From the NCBI RefSeq assembly GCF_003172915.1, contig NZ_QGKU01000012.1, forward strand, positions 62,001 through 126,000: a stretch of DNA of 64,000 nucleotides, written 5' to 3'. How positions within the stretch are numbered: the first letter of the stretch is position 1; every line of letters starts with the position of its first letter. Source of the stretch: Meridianimarinicoccus roseus (lineage in GTDB: Bacteria > Pseudomonadota > Alphaproteobacteria > Rhodobacterales > Rhodobacteraceae). Position numbers and translations under genes: made by a program. Shown here piece after piece: positions 19,973 through 28,422 of the stretch. Under the pieces are notes generated by a model, which saw only the letters and a list, made by a program, of their open reading frames with translations, searched no databases and was not told where the DNA came from.

Positions 19973-22228
19973 ATGCGCGCACAGCTTGGGCAGGAGGCGA
20001 TGTCCCGTCTGGTCGGCTTCGGTCAACGGCGCCGCGTGCAGACCCTTGGCACCCTTGCGCTCGTGGGGCTTGGCCCGCTTCTGGTAGCGGCAACCTTCGC
20101 GGTGCTTGGCCCGATGCAGATCGAGGCATCGGTGCTGTCTCTGCGGCTGGTGCTGCTGTCGGACCTTGTCTACATCCTGGTGTTGTCCACGCTGGTGCTG
20201 ATGCGCATCGCGCGCATGATCGCGGCGCGGCGTGCCAAGTCGGCCGGATCGCGCCTGCACCTGCGGCTGACCGGCGTGTTCGCGCTGGTCGCCTTGGTGC
20301 CGACGGTGCTGGTTGCTGTCTTCGCAGGGCTGACCGTCAATGTCGGGCTGGAAGGCTGGTTCTCGGAACGGGTGCGCGGCGTGGTCGGCGCATCGCTGGC
20401 GGCGGCGGAAGCCTATGAGAGCGAACAGCAGCAGGACCTGACCGAGGATACCCGCGCGCTCGCCCGCTTGCTGAACGCGCAGCAGCGTCGCACCTTTCTG
20501 ATGAGCGACGGGGATTTCCGGCAGATCCTCGGGCAGGGGCAGGCGCAGATCCAGCGCGGCCTGAAAGAGGCTTATGTCATCGACGGCAATGCCGAGATCC
20601 GGGCGCGCGGCGAGGGATCCTATCTTTTCTACTATGAACCGCCCACGCGCAGCGAACTGGCGCGCGCGTCGGCCGGCGAAGTGGTGATCCGCAAGGACTG
20701 GGACAACAACGAGTTCCGCGCGCTTGCCGCGCTCGATGCCTTCGTGGATCGTTACCTGCTGGTGTCCCGCGCGGTGGACGGAGACCTTTTGAACCTGCTG
20801 GACGACACCCAGCAGACCGCGACGCTGTACCAGCAGCTTGAGCGCGACCGGGGGCGGATGCTGTTTGAATTCGGCCTGCTGTATCTCGGTTTCGCGGTGA
20901 TGCTGATCCTTGCGTCGATCTGGCTGGGTCTGTGGTTTGCGGAACGGCTGGCGCGGCCGGTCGGCCGACTGGCCGGCGCGGCGCAGCGCGTCGGCGATGG
21001 CGATCTGGAAGTTCAGGTCCGCGAGGAACGCGGCGACGACGAGATCGCCGTGCTGGGCCGCGTGTTCAACCAGATGATCCTGCAACTGCGCGGCCAGCGC
21101 CAGACGCTGCTGGACGCAAACCGCCAGATCGAGAGCCGCCGCCGCCTGTTCGACAGCGTTCTGTCCTCCGTCACGGCGGGGGTGATGGGCCTCGACGCGT
21201 CTGGCCGCGTCGATTTCATCAATACCTCGGGGCTGCGACTGCTTGCCCTGCAGGACGGGCAGGGGCCGGGCGTGCTGATGGGCGAACTCGTGCCGGAATT
21301 CAACGGCCTGCTGGACCGTCTGCGCACCGGTGGCGACACGACAGTACAGCAGGAAATCAAGCTCAGCCGTGACGGGGTGCAGGACATCCTGCTGGTCCGC
21401 ATGGGGATGCGCATGGGTCGCGACGGCGCACTGGAAGGTTTCGTGGTGGCCTTCGACGACGTGACCGACCTCGTGTCCGCGCAGCGGATGGCGGCTTGGG
21501 GCGACGTGGCGCGCCGCATCGCCCATGAGATCAAGAACCCGCTCACCCCGATCCAGCTGTCCGCCGAACGCATCCGCCGCAAGTTCGGCCCGCTTGTCGG
21601 CGACGAGGTGGAGAAGCTGGACCAGTTGACCGGCGTCATCGTGCGCCAGACCGGCGATCTGCGCCGGATCGTGGACGAATTCTCCAAATTCGCGCGGATG
21701 CCCGAACCGGAAACGCGGCAGGGCGACCTGTCCAAGCTTGTGGCCGACGCGGTGTTCCTGCAATCGACCGGTGTTCAGGACGTCACCGTGACAGCCGATC
21801 TGCCCGAGGCGCCGATCATGGCCGAGTTCGACGCGACGCTGATGTCGCAGGCTGTGATCAACCTGGTCAAGAACGCGATCGAGGCCGCACAGTCGCGGCT
21901 GCCGGATGAGGACGGGGGCAACCGCGATGCCGACGGCGGTGCGCAGGTCCGGGTGACACTGGTGCAGCGCAGTCGCGTCATCCGGCTGACGGTCGACGAT
22001 ACCGGCCCGGGCTTTCCGCCTGACCGCGCCCGGCTGTTCGAACCTTACGTCACGACGCGCGACCGCGGAACCGGTCTTGGGCTTCCCATTGTCAAGAAGA
22101 TCGTGGAGGAACATGGCGGGCGCATCAAGCTCGAGGCGGCGCCTGATCTTGCGGGCGACGGGCATCGCGGCGCGCGCGTGTCGGTGACGCTACCGCGCGC
22201 CGAAAGCGGGTTGCGGGCGGCGGAATGA
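19973..22228 (+). CDS. ntrY: Membrane sensor kinase NtrY
   Basis: 751 residues from the ATG at 19973 behind GAGGAG; an in-frame TTG at 19961 is less likely. Transmembrane helices lie near the N-terminus (for example LGTLALVGLGPLLVAATFAVL) and before the HAMP domain (LLYLGFAVMLILASIWLGLW), enclosing a large extracytoplasmic sensor region. A PAS domain, the H box [16 protein letters not shown] with H518, N box VINLVKNAIEAAQ and G box GTGLGLPIVKKIVEEHGG follow. NtrY works with NtrX in nitrogen and redox-related control. It lies 82 bp after ntrC. Confidence 0.97.
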   Translation: MRAQLGQEAMSRLVGFGQRRRVQTLGTLALVGLGPLLVAATFAVLGPMQIEASVLSLRLVLLSDLVYILVLSTLVLMRIARMIAARRAKSAGSRLHLRLTGVFALVALVPTVLVAVFAGLTVNVGLEGWFSERVRGVVGASLAAAEAYESEQQQDLTEDTRALARLLNAQQRRTFLMSDGDFRQILGQGQAQIQRGLKEAYVIDGNAEIRARGEGSYLFYYEPPTRSELARASAGEVVIRKDWDNNEFRALAALDAFVDRYLLVSRAVDGDLLNLLDDTQQTATLYQQLERDRGRMLFEFGLLYLGFAVMLILASIWLGLWFAERLARPVGRLAGAAQRVGDGDLEVQVREERGDDEIAVLGRVFNQMILQLRGQRQTLLDANRQIESRRRLFDSVLSSVTAGVMGLDASGRVDFINTSGLRLLALQDGQGPGVLMGELVPEFNGLLDRLRTGGDTTVQQEIKLSRDGVQDILLVRMGMRMGRDGALEGFVVAFDDVTDLVSAQRMAAWGDVARRIAHEIKNPLTPIQLSAERIRRKFGPLVGDEVEKLDQLTGVIVRQTGDLRRIVDEFSKFARMPEPETRQGDLSKLVADAVFLQSTGVQDVTVTADLPEAPIMAEFDATLMSQAVINLVKNAIEAAQSRLPDEDGGNRDADGGAQVRVTLVQRSRVIRLTVDDTGPGFPPDRARLFEPYVTTRDRGTGLGLPIVKKIVEEHGGRIKLEAAPDLAGDGHRGARVSVTLPRAESGLRAAE

Positions 22229-22259
22229 CCCCGAACAAGAAACGGCAGGCAGGCAGTTC

Positions 22260-23681
22260 ATGACAGATATCCTGATCGTCGACGATGAACGCGACATTCG
22301 CGAACTCATCTCGGACATCCTCGAGGACGAGGGCTTCACCACTCATCTGGCGGGCACGTCCGACGAGTGCATGACGGCGTTGCAGGGCGCGCTGCCCAAG
22401 CTCATGATCCTGGATATCTGGCTCAAGGACAGCGAGATGGACGGGATCGACATTCTCAAGAAGGTCAAGCGCGACACGCCCGAGATCCCGGTGGTCATCA
22501 TCTCTGGGCACGGCAACATCGAAATCGCGGTCGCCGCGATCAAGCAGGGGGCCTATGATTTCATCGAGAAGCCGTTCAACATCGACCAGCTTCTGGTGGT
22601 GATCCGGCGCGCGATGGAAACCTCGCGCCTGCGCCGCGAGAACAGCGAGTTGCGCCGACAGGACGTTGGAACCGGCGATCTTGTCGGATCAAGTGCGCCC
22701 TTCAAGCTGCTGAAAACGCAGCTTGAGAAGGTCGCGAAGACCAACAGCCGCGTGATGCTTCAGGGCCCGCCCGGTGCGGGCAAGGAAATGGTCGCACGCT
22801 ACATCCACAGCCATTCGGCGCGGGCGGGCGCGGGCTTCGTCGCGCTCAACTGCGGCTCGGTCTCTCCGGACCGGATGGAGCATCTGCTGTTTGGCCGCGA
22901 GACCGCGGGGCAGCAGGTGGAACCCGGCGTGCTGGAACAGGCCGACCAGGGCACGCTCTACCTGGACGAGGTGGCGGACCTGCCGGTGGACACGCAGGCG
23001 CGCGTTCTCCGGGTGCTGGTGGACCAACAGTTCAGCCGGGTCGGCGGCGCGAACCGGATCAAGGTGGACGTGCGGATCATATCTGGCAGTTCGCGCGATC
23101 TGGACGCCGAGATCGCGGCCGGCCGCTTTCGGCAGGAGTTGTTCCACCGCCTGGCCGTGGTGCCGGTCGAGGTGCCCGGCCTCGATGACCGGCGTGCCGA
23201 TATTCCCGAGATCGCCGAGCACCTGATCGCCCAGTTCCACAAGGCCGAGGGGCTTCCGCTGCGCCCATTGGGTGAAGAGGCTGCGGCGACGCTGCAATCC
23301 ATGCACTGGCCGGGCAACGTGCGGCAGTTGCGCAACGTGATCGAACGTGTGCTGATACTCGGGCCCGACGGCGGCGAGATCGAGGCGCGGGAATTGCCCA
23401 GCACCGACCCGGTGGACGAGAACGGCGACCGCGTGGTGCTGTCCGCCGCAATCGCACGCCTGCCACTGCGCGAGGCGCGCGAGCTTTTTGAACGCGAGTA
23501 CCTGCTGACCCAGATCAACCGCTTCGGCGGCAACATCTCGCGCACCGCCAGTTTCGTGGGGATGGAACGGTCGGCCTTGCACCGCAAGCTGAAATCCTTG
23601 AATGTCGTAACATCCAGCCGGGCCGGTGGCCGCGTGGCGAGTTTCGAAGACGACCGCGAAGACACCCAAGCCGATGACTGA
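22260..23681 (+). CDS. ntrX: Response regulator NtrX lacking GAFTGA
   Basis: 473 residues: receiver with D52 (LMILDIWLKDSEMDG), AAA+ ATPase with Walker A QGPPGAGKEMVAR and Walker B GTLYLDEVADL, Fis-type C-terminus (NISRTASFVGMERSALHRKLKSL). The expected GAFTGA site reads LLFGRETAGQQVEPGVLEQA, so the sigma54 contact is missing here as well; the first glycine of the Walker A is shifted too. NtrX is the partner of NtrY, 31 bp upstream. Confidence 0.97.
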   Translation: MTDILIVDDERDIRELISDILEDEGFTTHLAGTSDECMTALQGALPKLMILDIWLKDSEMDGIDILKKVKRDTPEIPVVIISGHGNIEIAVAAIKQGAYDFIEKPFNIDQLLVVIRRAMETSRLRRENSELRRQDVGTGDLVGSSAPFKLLKTQLEKVAKTNSRVMLQGPPGAGKEMVARYIHSHSARAGAGFVALNCGSVSPDRMEHLLFGRETAGQQVEPGVLEQADQGTLYLDEVADLPVDTQARVLRVLVDQQFSRVGGANRIKVDVRIISGSSRDLDAEIAAGRFRQELFHRLAVVPVEVPGLDDRRADIPEIAEHLIAQFHKAEGLPLRPLGEEAAATLQSMHWPGNVRQLRNVIERVLILGPDGGEIEARELPSTDPVDENGDRVVLSAAIARLPLREARELFEREYLLTQINRFGGNISRTASFVGMERSALHRKLKSLNVVTSSRAGGRVASFEDDREDTQADD

Positions 23682-23793
23682 TTGCGCACCGACATCACGC
23701 CCGCTGCCGACCCATGCCGCCCCTGCGCCCTGGCCGCCACGGCGTGCCCGGCGGACAGGGGCTGCACACCAGCCCCAGACCGGAGCCTGAGCC

Positions 23794-25173
23794 ATGAAGA
23801 TCATCGTCTGCGGCGCCGGCCAGGTCGGCTGGCAGATCGCCCGGCACCTGTCGGGCGAACGCAATGACGTCACGGTGGTGGACAGCAACGAGGATCTCGT
23901 GCGCCGCGCCACCGATATCCTCGACGTGCAGGGCGTGACCGGGTTCGCCTCATATCCCGACGTGCTGGAACGCGCCGGGGCCGAGGATGCGGACATGATC
24001 ATCGCCGCCACCCACGCGGACGAGGTGAACATGGTCACCTGTCAGGTCGCCCATTCCATATTCGGGGTGCGACGCAAAATCGCGCGCCTGCGCTCGCGCA
24101 GCTATCTCGATGCGATCGTGTCCGACCTCTACCGGCGCGACCATCTGCCGATCGATGTGGTGATCAGTCCCGAACAGGCCGTGGCGGAAGCGGCCTTGCA
24201 GCGGCTGTCGGCGCCGGTGACCTTCGATATCGAAAGCTTTCTCGACAACCAGGCGCAGCTGATGGGCCTGCATCTGGACGACGACTGCCCGGTGCTGAAC
24301 ACGCCGCTGCGCCAGTTGACCGACCTGTTCTCGACCCTGCGCGCGCAGGTGGTGGGGGTGCGCCGTGACGACACTCTGTTCACGCCGGGCGCGCAGGACC
24401 AGCTGTTCGCGGGCGATCAGATCTACGTATTCTGTCACAGCGACGACATGGACCGCACGCTGGAGATCTTCGGCAAGGCGCGCACCCGGCAGAAGCGCGT
24501 CGTCATAGTCGGGGGGGGAAATGTCGGGCTGGCGGTGGCGCAGGCGCTGGAAAAGCGAGTCGAACACCGGGTGCGGGTCAAGGTGATCGAGAAGAACCGC
24601 GCGGTGGCCGAACGCGCCGCCGAGGCGTTGGAAAGGACCATCGTGCTGAACGGCGACGGGCTGGACAGCGACCTGCTGGGCGAGGCGGGAATTTCCAAGG
24701 CCGACGCGATCCTGTGCGTGACCGATGACGACAAGACGAACTTGCTGACCTCGGTTCGGGCCAAGTCGCTGGACTGCCCGATGGCGATCAGTCTGGTGAA
24801 CGATCCCGCGCTCATTCCGTTGATGGGGCCGCTGTCCATCGATGCCTATATCAACCCGCGCGCCACGACCGTCAGTTCCATTCTGCGCCACGTGCGGCAC
24901 GGGCGGGTGCGCGACGTCTATTCGATCGGCGACGGCGAGGCCGAGGTGCTGGAGGCGGTCGTTCTGAAGACCGCGCAGATGACCGGGAAGCAGGTACGGG
25001 ACATCGACTTTCCCGAAGGCGTCCTGATGGGGCCGGTGAACAAGCGCGGCCGCATCATCATCCCCACCGCTGACACCCGTGTGGAGGAGGGCGATATCGT
25101 CACCTTCTTCGCGCTGTCGCCCGAAGTGCCGCAGATCGAGCGGCTTCTGCAGGTCTCGATTGACTATTTCTGA
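23794..25173 (+). CDS. trkA: Trk potassium uptake regulatory protein TrkA
   Basis: 459 residues, two RCK_N-RCK_C modules. Nucleotide-binding motifs are GAGQVGWQIA at the start and GGGNVGLAVA near residue 240. TrkA binds NAD(H)/ATP and gates the TrkH channel. The gene follows ntrX by 112 bp, an order conserved in alphaproteobacteria, and its end overlaps the likely start of trkH. Confidence 0.96.
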   Translation: MKIIVCGAGQVGWQIARHLSGERNDVTVVDSNEDLVRRATDILDVQGVTGFASYPDVLERAGAEDADMIIAATHADEVNMVTCQVAHSIFGVRRKIARLRSRSYLDAIVSDLYRRDHLPIDVVISPEQAVAEAALQRLSAPVTFDIESFLDNQAQLMGLHLDDDCPVLNTPLRQLTDLFSTLRAQVVGVRRDDTLFTPGAQDQLFAGDQIYVFCHSDDMDRTLEIFGKARTRQKRVVIVGGGNVGLAVAQALEKRVEHRVRVKVIEKNRAVAERAAEALERTIVLNGDGLDSDLLGEAGISKADAILCVTDDDKTNLLTSVRAKSLDCPMAISLVNDPALIPLMGPLSIDAYINPRATTVSSILRHVRHGRVRDVYSIGDGEAEVLEAVVLKTAQMTGKQVRDIDFPEGVLMGPVNKRGRIIIPTADTRVEEGDIVTFFALSPEVPQIERLLQVSIDYF

Positions 25174-26731
25174 CCCCGACAGACGGCCGCCGCGCCGCCG
25201 CACGGGCAGCTCCTCGCGCCCGCAATGGTACGACCGCGTCCCGCTGATGGTACTGACGGCGGCGGTGGGGGCGGTGCTGATGACGGTGCCCGCGATCTAT
25301 GCGGGCGTTGCGGGCGAACACGATGCCGGTCGGCCCTTCCTTTACGGCGCCATCGTGTTCACGGTGCTGACCTTGCTGGTCGGGCTGTCGATCGCCACGC
25401 GTCCGGTGGACCGCAGCGCGCGGGGGCAGCTTCTGTCGCTGCTGGCAACCTACCTGGCGCTGCCGCTGATGCTTGCCGCGCCGCTTTACGAGGCTGTGCC
25501 GGACCTCAGCTATGTCGATGCCTGGTTCGAGATGGTGTCGAGCCTGACGACCACCGGCGCCACCGTGTTTGCCCAGCCTGCGCGCGTGCCGGACACGGTG
25601 CACCTGTGGCGGGCGCTGGTGGGCTGGTACGGCGGTTTCATGATCTGGGTGGCGGCCATCGCGATCCTTGCGCCGGTGCGCGTCGGTGGGTTCGAGCTTG
25701 TTCTGGCCTCGGTCAAGCTGGGCGGCGACGGGGTCCGCGCGCGAACCCCGCAGGCCGAATTCCCGATCCGACGGATCTGGCGCTTTGCCCGCGCGCTCGG
25801 GCCGATCTACGGGGTGTTGACGCTGCTGGTCTGGCTGGCGCTGCTGGTCGCGGGCGAAGAACCGTTCGTGGCCGCCTGTCACGCGATGTCCTCGCTTGCG
25901 TCCTCGGGCATTTCGCCGCTGCTGAGCCTGCAGGAAAGCGCGGCCAGCCATTGGGGCGAGGCGGTTTTGCTGGTGGCAATGGTCTTTGCACTAAGCCGGT
26001 CGACCTTCGCGCGCGACATGCCCTCGCCGATCGGTCGGCGTTGGTGGCAGGACCCGGAATTCCGCATCGCCGCTGCGCTGCTGGTGGCGGTGCCGGCGCT
26101 GATTTTCGCGCATCACTGGGTCAGCCTCTACGATGTGGGCGGAAGCGCACCCAACCCGCTGCGCAGCCTGTGGGGATCGGTTTTCATGACCATGTCCTTC
26201 CTGACGACGAACGGCTTCATCTCGGCCGAATGGGAAGTGGCGCGGAACTGGTCGGGCATCACGACACCGGGCCTGATCCTGCTGGGCCTTGCAATGGTCG
26301 GTGGCGGCGTGGCGACCACGGCAGGCGGGGTGAAACTGCTGCGGGTCTATGTCCTGTACCGACATGGCAAGTTCGAAAGTGCCCGGCTGGTGCATCCGCG
26401 CCTGACCGCCGGGCCGGGCCACCGCGCCCGCCGCTTCCGGATCGAGGCGGCCTATACCGCCTGGCTGTCCTTCATGCTGTTCGCGCTCAGCTTCACCTTC
26501 GTGGTGTTGTCCCTTTCGTTGACCGGCATTACCTTCGAGACGAACGTGATTTTGACCACGGCGGCGCTGACCAATGCCGGGCCACTGACCGTGGTGGCGG
26601 GCACCGCGCCCATTCCGCTGGCCGGGCTTGGCGCGACGGCGCAGACTGTGCTGGCTGTGGCGATGGTCTTGGGTCGGCTGGAAACGCTGGCGATCATCGC
26701 GCTTCTGAACCCTGAATTCTGGCGCGCCTGA
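25160..26731 (+). CDS. trkH: Trk potassium channel subunit TrkH
   Basis: About 523 residues. Four pore loops each carry the expected filter glycine: VSSLTTTGATVF, MSSLASSGIS, MSFLTTNGFISAE and TTAALTNAGPLT, between many membrane helices. It mediates potassium uptake together with TrkA. The start is uncertain: no ATG or GTG lies between the trkA stop and the first membrane helix at MVLTAAVG, so a TTG at 25160 overlapping trkA by 14 bases is proposed. The next in-frame ATG (25248) would remove the N-terminal basic stretch and some of the first helix. Confidence 0.93.
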   Translation: MTISDPDRRPPRRRTGSSSRPQWYDRVPLMVLTAAVGAVLMTVPAIYAGVAGEHDAGRPFLYGAIVFTVLTLLVGLSIATRPVDRSARGQLLSLLATYLALPLMLAAPLYEAVPDLSYVDAWFEMVSSLTTTGATVFAQPARVPDTVHLWRALVGWYGGFMIWVAAIAILAPVRVGGFELVLASVKLGGDGVRARTPQAEFPIRRIWRFARALGPIYGVLTLLVWLALLVAGEEPFVAACHAMSSLASSGISPLLSLQESAASHWGEAVLLVAMVFALSRSTFARDMPSPIGRRWWQDPEFRIAAALLVAVPALIFAHHWVSLYDVGGSAPNPLRSLWGSVFMTMSFLTTNGFISAEWEVARNWSGITTPGLILLGLAMVGGGVATTAGGVKLLRVYVLYRHGKFESARLVHPRLTAGPGHRARRFRIEAAYTAWLSFMLFALSFTFVVLSLSLTGITFETNVILTTAALTNAGPLTVVAGTAPIPLAGLGATAQTVLAVAMVLGRLETLAIIALLNPEFWRA

Positions 26732-26875
26732 CCACGGTGCAAAAATGCTGCAGCTGCGAAATTTCTGGCGCGTCGCTTCCAAAGTGCTGGAAAACAATGG
26801 CACTTGCATCCAGCTTCAAGGCGCTATTGAATGGTATGGGGTGACCATGCCGCGAATAAGAAAAAGGTTAACGAA

Positions 26876-27109
26876 ATGGCAAGCGACCGGCAAAACCTTC
26901 AGGACGCCTTTCTGAACCACGTCAGAAAGACAAAGGTTCCCGTCACCATTTTCCTGATCAACGGCGTGAAACTTCAGGGTGTCATCACCTGGTTCGACAA
27001 TTTCTGCGTGCTGCTGCGCCGTGACGGTCAATCGCAGCTTGTGTACAAGCATGCGATTTCCACGATCATGCCCAGCCAGCCCATCAGCCTGTACGAGGGC
27101 GAAGACTGA
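26876..27109 (+). CDS. hfq: RNA chaperone Hfq
   Basis: 77 residues. Starts [18 protein letters not shown]; Sm1 motif around [19 protein letters not shown] and Sm2 motif [10 protein letters not shown] are intact, including the KH of the uridine-binding pocket. Hfq forms a hexamer that pairs small RNAs with mRNAs. AAAGG lies before the ATG; an upstream in-frame ATG at 26831 adds an unconserved extension. It is followed directly by hflX. Confidence 0.97.
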
Positions 27110-27168
27110 CCGATACGATCTCGCGCGAACCCAGCCCGACGCGGGCATGGGTCCTGCACCCCGACCTA

Positions 27169-28392
27169 ATGCCAAGCGATGCCCGTCGCGCGCCCGCCTA
27201 TGCTCTGCAGGAGGCGGTTGCGCTCGCATCTGCCTTGCCTGGACTGGAGGTCGCGGGCTCGGACATCGTGCGCCTGCCCAATCCTCGCCCTGCAACGCTG
27301 TTCGGCCCCGGTAAAGTCGATGAACTCGGCGCGCTGATCGAGGCGCAGGAGGTGGAACTGGTGCTGGTGGACGGCCCGCTCACCCCGGTGCAGCAGCGCA
27401 ACCTTGAGCGCGCCTGGAAGGTGAAGATCCTCGACCGGACCGGGCTGATCCTTGAAATCTTCTCGGACCGCGCACGCACCCGCGAAGGTGTGCTTCAGGT
27501 CGAAATGGCCGCGCTCAGTTACCAGCGCACGCGCCTCGTGAGGGCCTGGACGCACCTTGAACGCCAGCGCGGCGGGCTCGGTTTCGTCGGCGGCCCCGGC
27601 GAGACCCAGATCGAGGCGGACCGGCGCGCCATCGACGAGCAACTCGTGCGCCTGCGGCGGCAGCTTGACAAGGTGGTGCGCACCCGTGATCTGCACCGCG
27701 CCGCGCGGGCGCGGGTGCCGTTCCCGATCGTTGCGCTCGTCGGCTACACGAACGCGGGAAAGTCCACGCTGTTCAACCACGTCACCGGCGCCGAGGTGCT
27801 GGCCAAGGACATGCTGTTCGCCACGCTGGACCCGACCATGCGCGCGATCGAGTTGCCGCGCGGCGGACCGAAGGTGATCCTGTCGGACACGGTGGGCTTC
27901 ATTTCGGCTCTGCCGACGCAACTTGTCGCCGCGTTCCGCGCCACGCTTGAAGAGGTCCTGAGCGCTGATCTGATCGTGCATGTGCGCGATATCGCAGACC
28001 CGGAAACCGAAGCCCAGGCCGAGGACGTTAACGAGATCCTGACCAGTCTCGGCGTGCAGCAGGACACTCCCCAGATCGAGGTCTGGAACAAGGCCGACCT
28101 GCTGTCCGAAGAGGCGGCCGCGGCCCTGCGTGCGCAGGCCGATCGGCGCGAGGATGTGCATGTCACCTCTGCCGTGACCGGCGAGGGTATCGCGCCGCTT
28201 CTGGACGACATCGCGGCGCGGGTTTCGGAAAGCGTGCAGGACCAGACATTGCACCTGCCGCATTCGGACGGGCGGCGCCGGGCGTGGCTGTTCGAACAGG
28301 GCGTGGTGCAGGCCGAACACCAGGACGAGGATGGCGTGCGGCTTGACGTGCGCTGGAGCGACCGGCAGCAGAAGCGGTTCCGCGACCTCTGA
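27169..28392 (+). CDS. hflX: Ribosome-associated GTPase HflX
   Basis: 407 residues from the first ATG; the true N-terminus is probably 21 residues longer. Domains: N-terminal HflX domain with NPRPATLFGPGKVDELGAL, the conserved GGLGFVGGPGETQIEADRR hinge, then a GTPase with G1 GYTNAGKST, G3 DTVGF and G4 NKAD. HflX splits stalled 70S ribosomes. The in-frame sequence before the ATG encodes [20 protein letters not shown], whose RAWVLHPDL matches the first strand of HflX, but no ATG, GTG or TTG precedes it; only a CTG at 27106 overlapping the hfq stop as CTGA. Confidence 0.95.
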   Translation: MPSDARRAPAYALQEAVALASALPGLEVAGSDIVRLPNPRPATLFGPGKVDELGALIEAQEVELVLVDGPLTPVQQRNLERAWKVKILDRTGLILEIFSDRARTREGVLQVEMAALSYQRTRLVRAWTHLERQRGGLGFVGGPGETQIEADRRAIDEQLVRLRRQLDKVVRTRDLHRAARARVPFPIVALVGYTNAGKSTLFNHVTGAEVLAKDMLFATLDPTMRAIELPRGGPKVILSDTVGFISALPTQLVAAFRATLEEVLSADLIVHVRDIADPETEAQAEDVNEILTSLGVQQDTPQIEVWNKADLLSEEAAAALRAQADRREDVHVTSAVTGEGIAPLLDDIAARVSESVQDQTLHLPHSDGRRRAWLFEQGVVQAEHQDEDGVRLDVRWSDRQQKRFRDL

Positions 28393-28422
28393 GTCTTGGC
28401 CGGAAGCAGCCGCGTCACGTGG

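Noticed and set aside
26777-26792. TTCCA/TGGAA inverted repeat between trkH and hfq.
   Set aside because: Short, AT-poor flank, no T run and no match to a known operator; too weak.
26793-26809. Sequence with TGGCAC followed by TTGCA upstream of hfq, suggesting a sigma54 promoter.
   Set aside because: The GG and GC elements are only about 6 bp apart instead of about 10, so the spacing does not fit a -24/-12 promoter.
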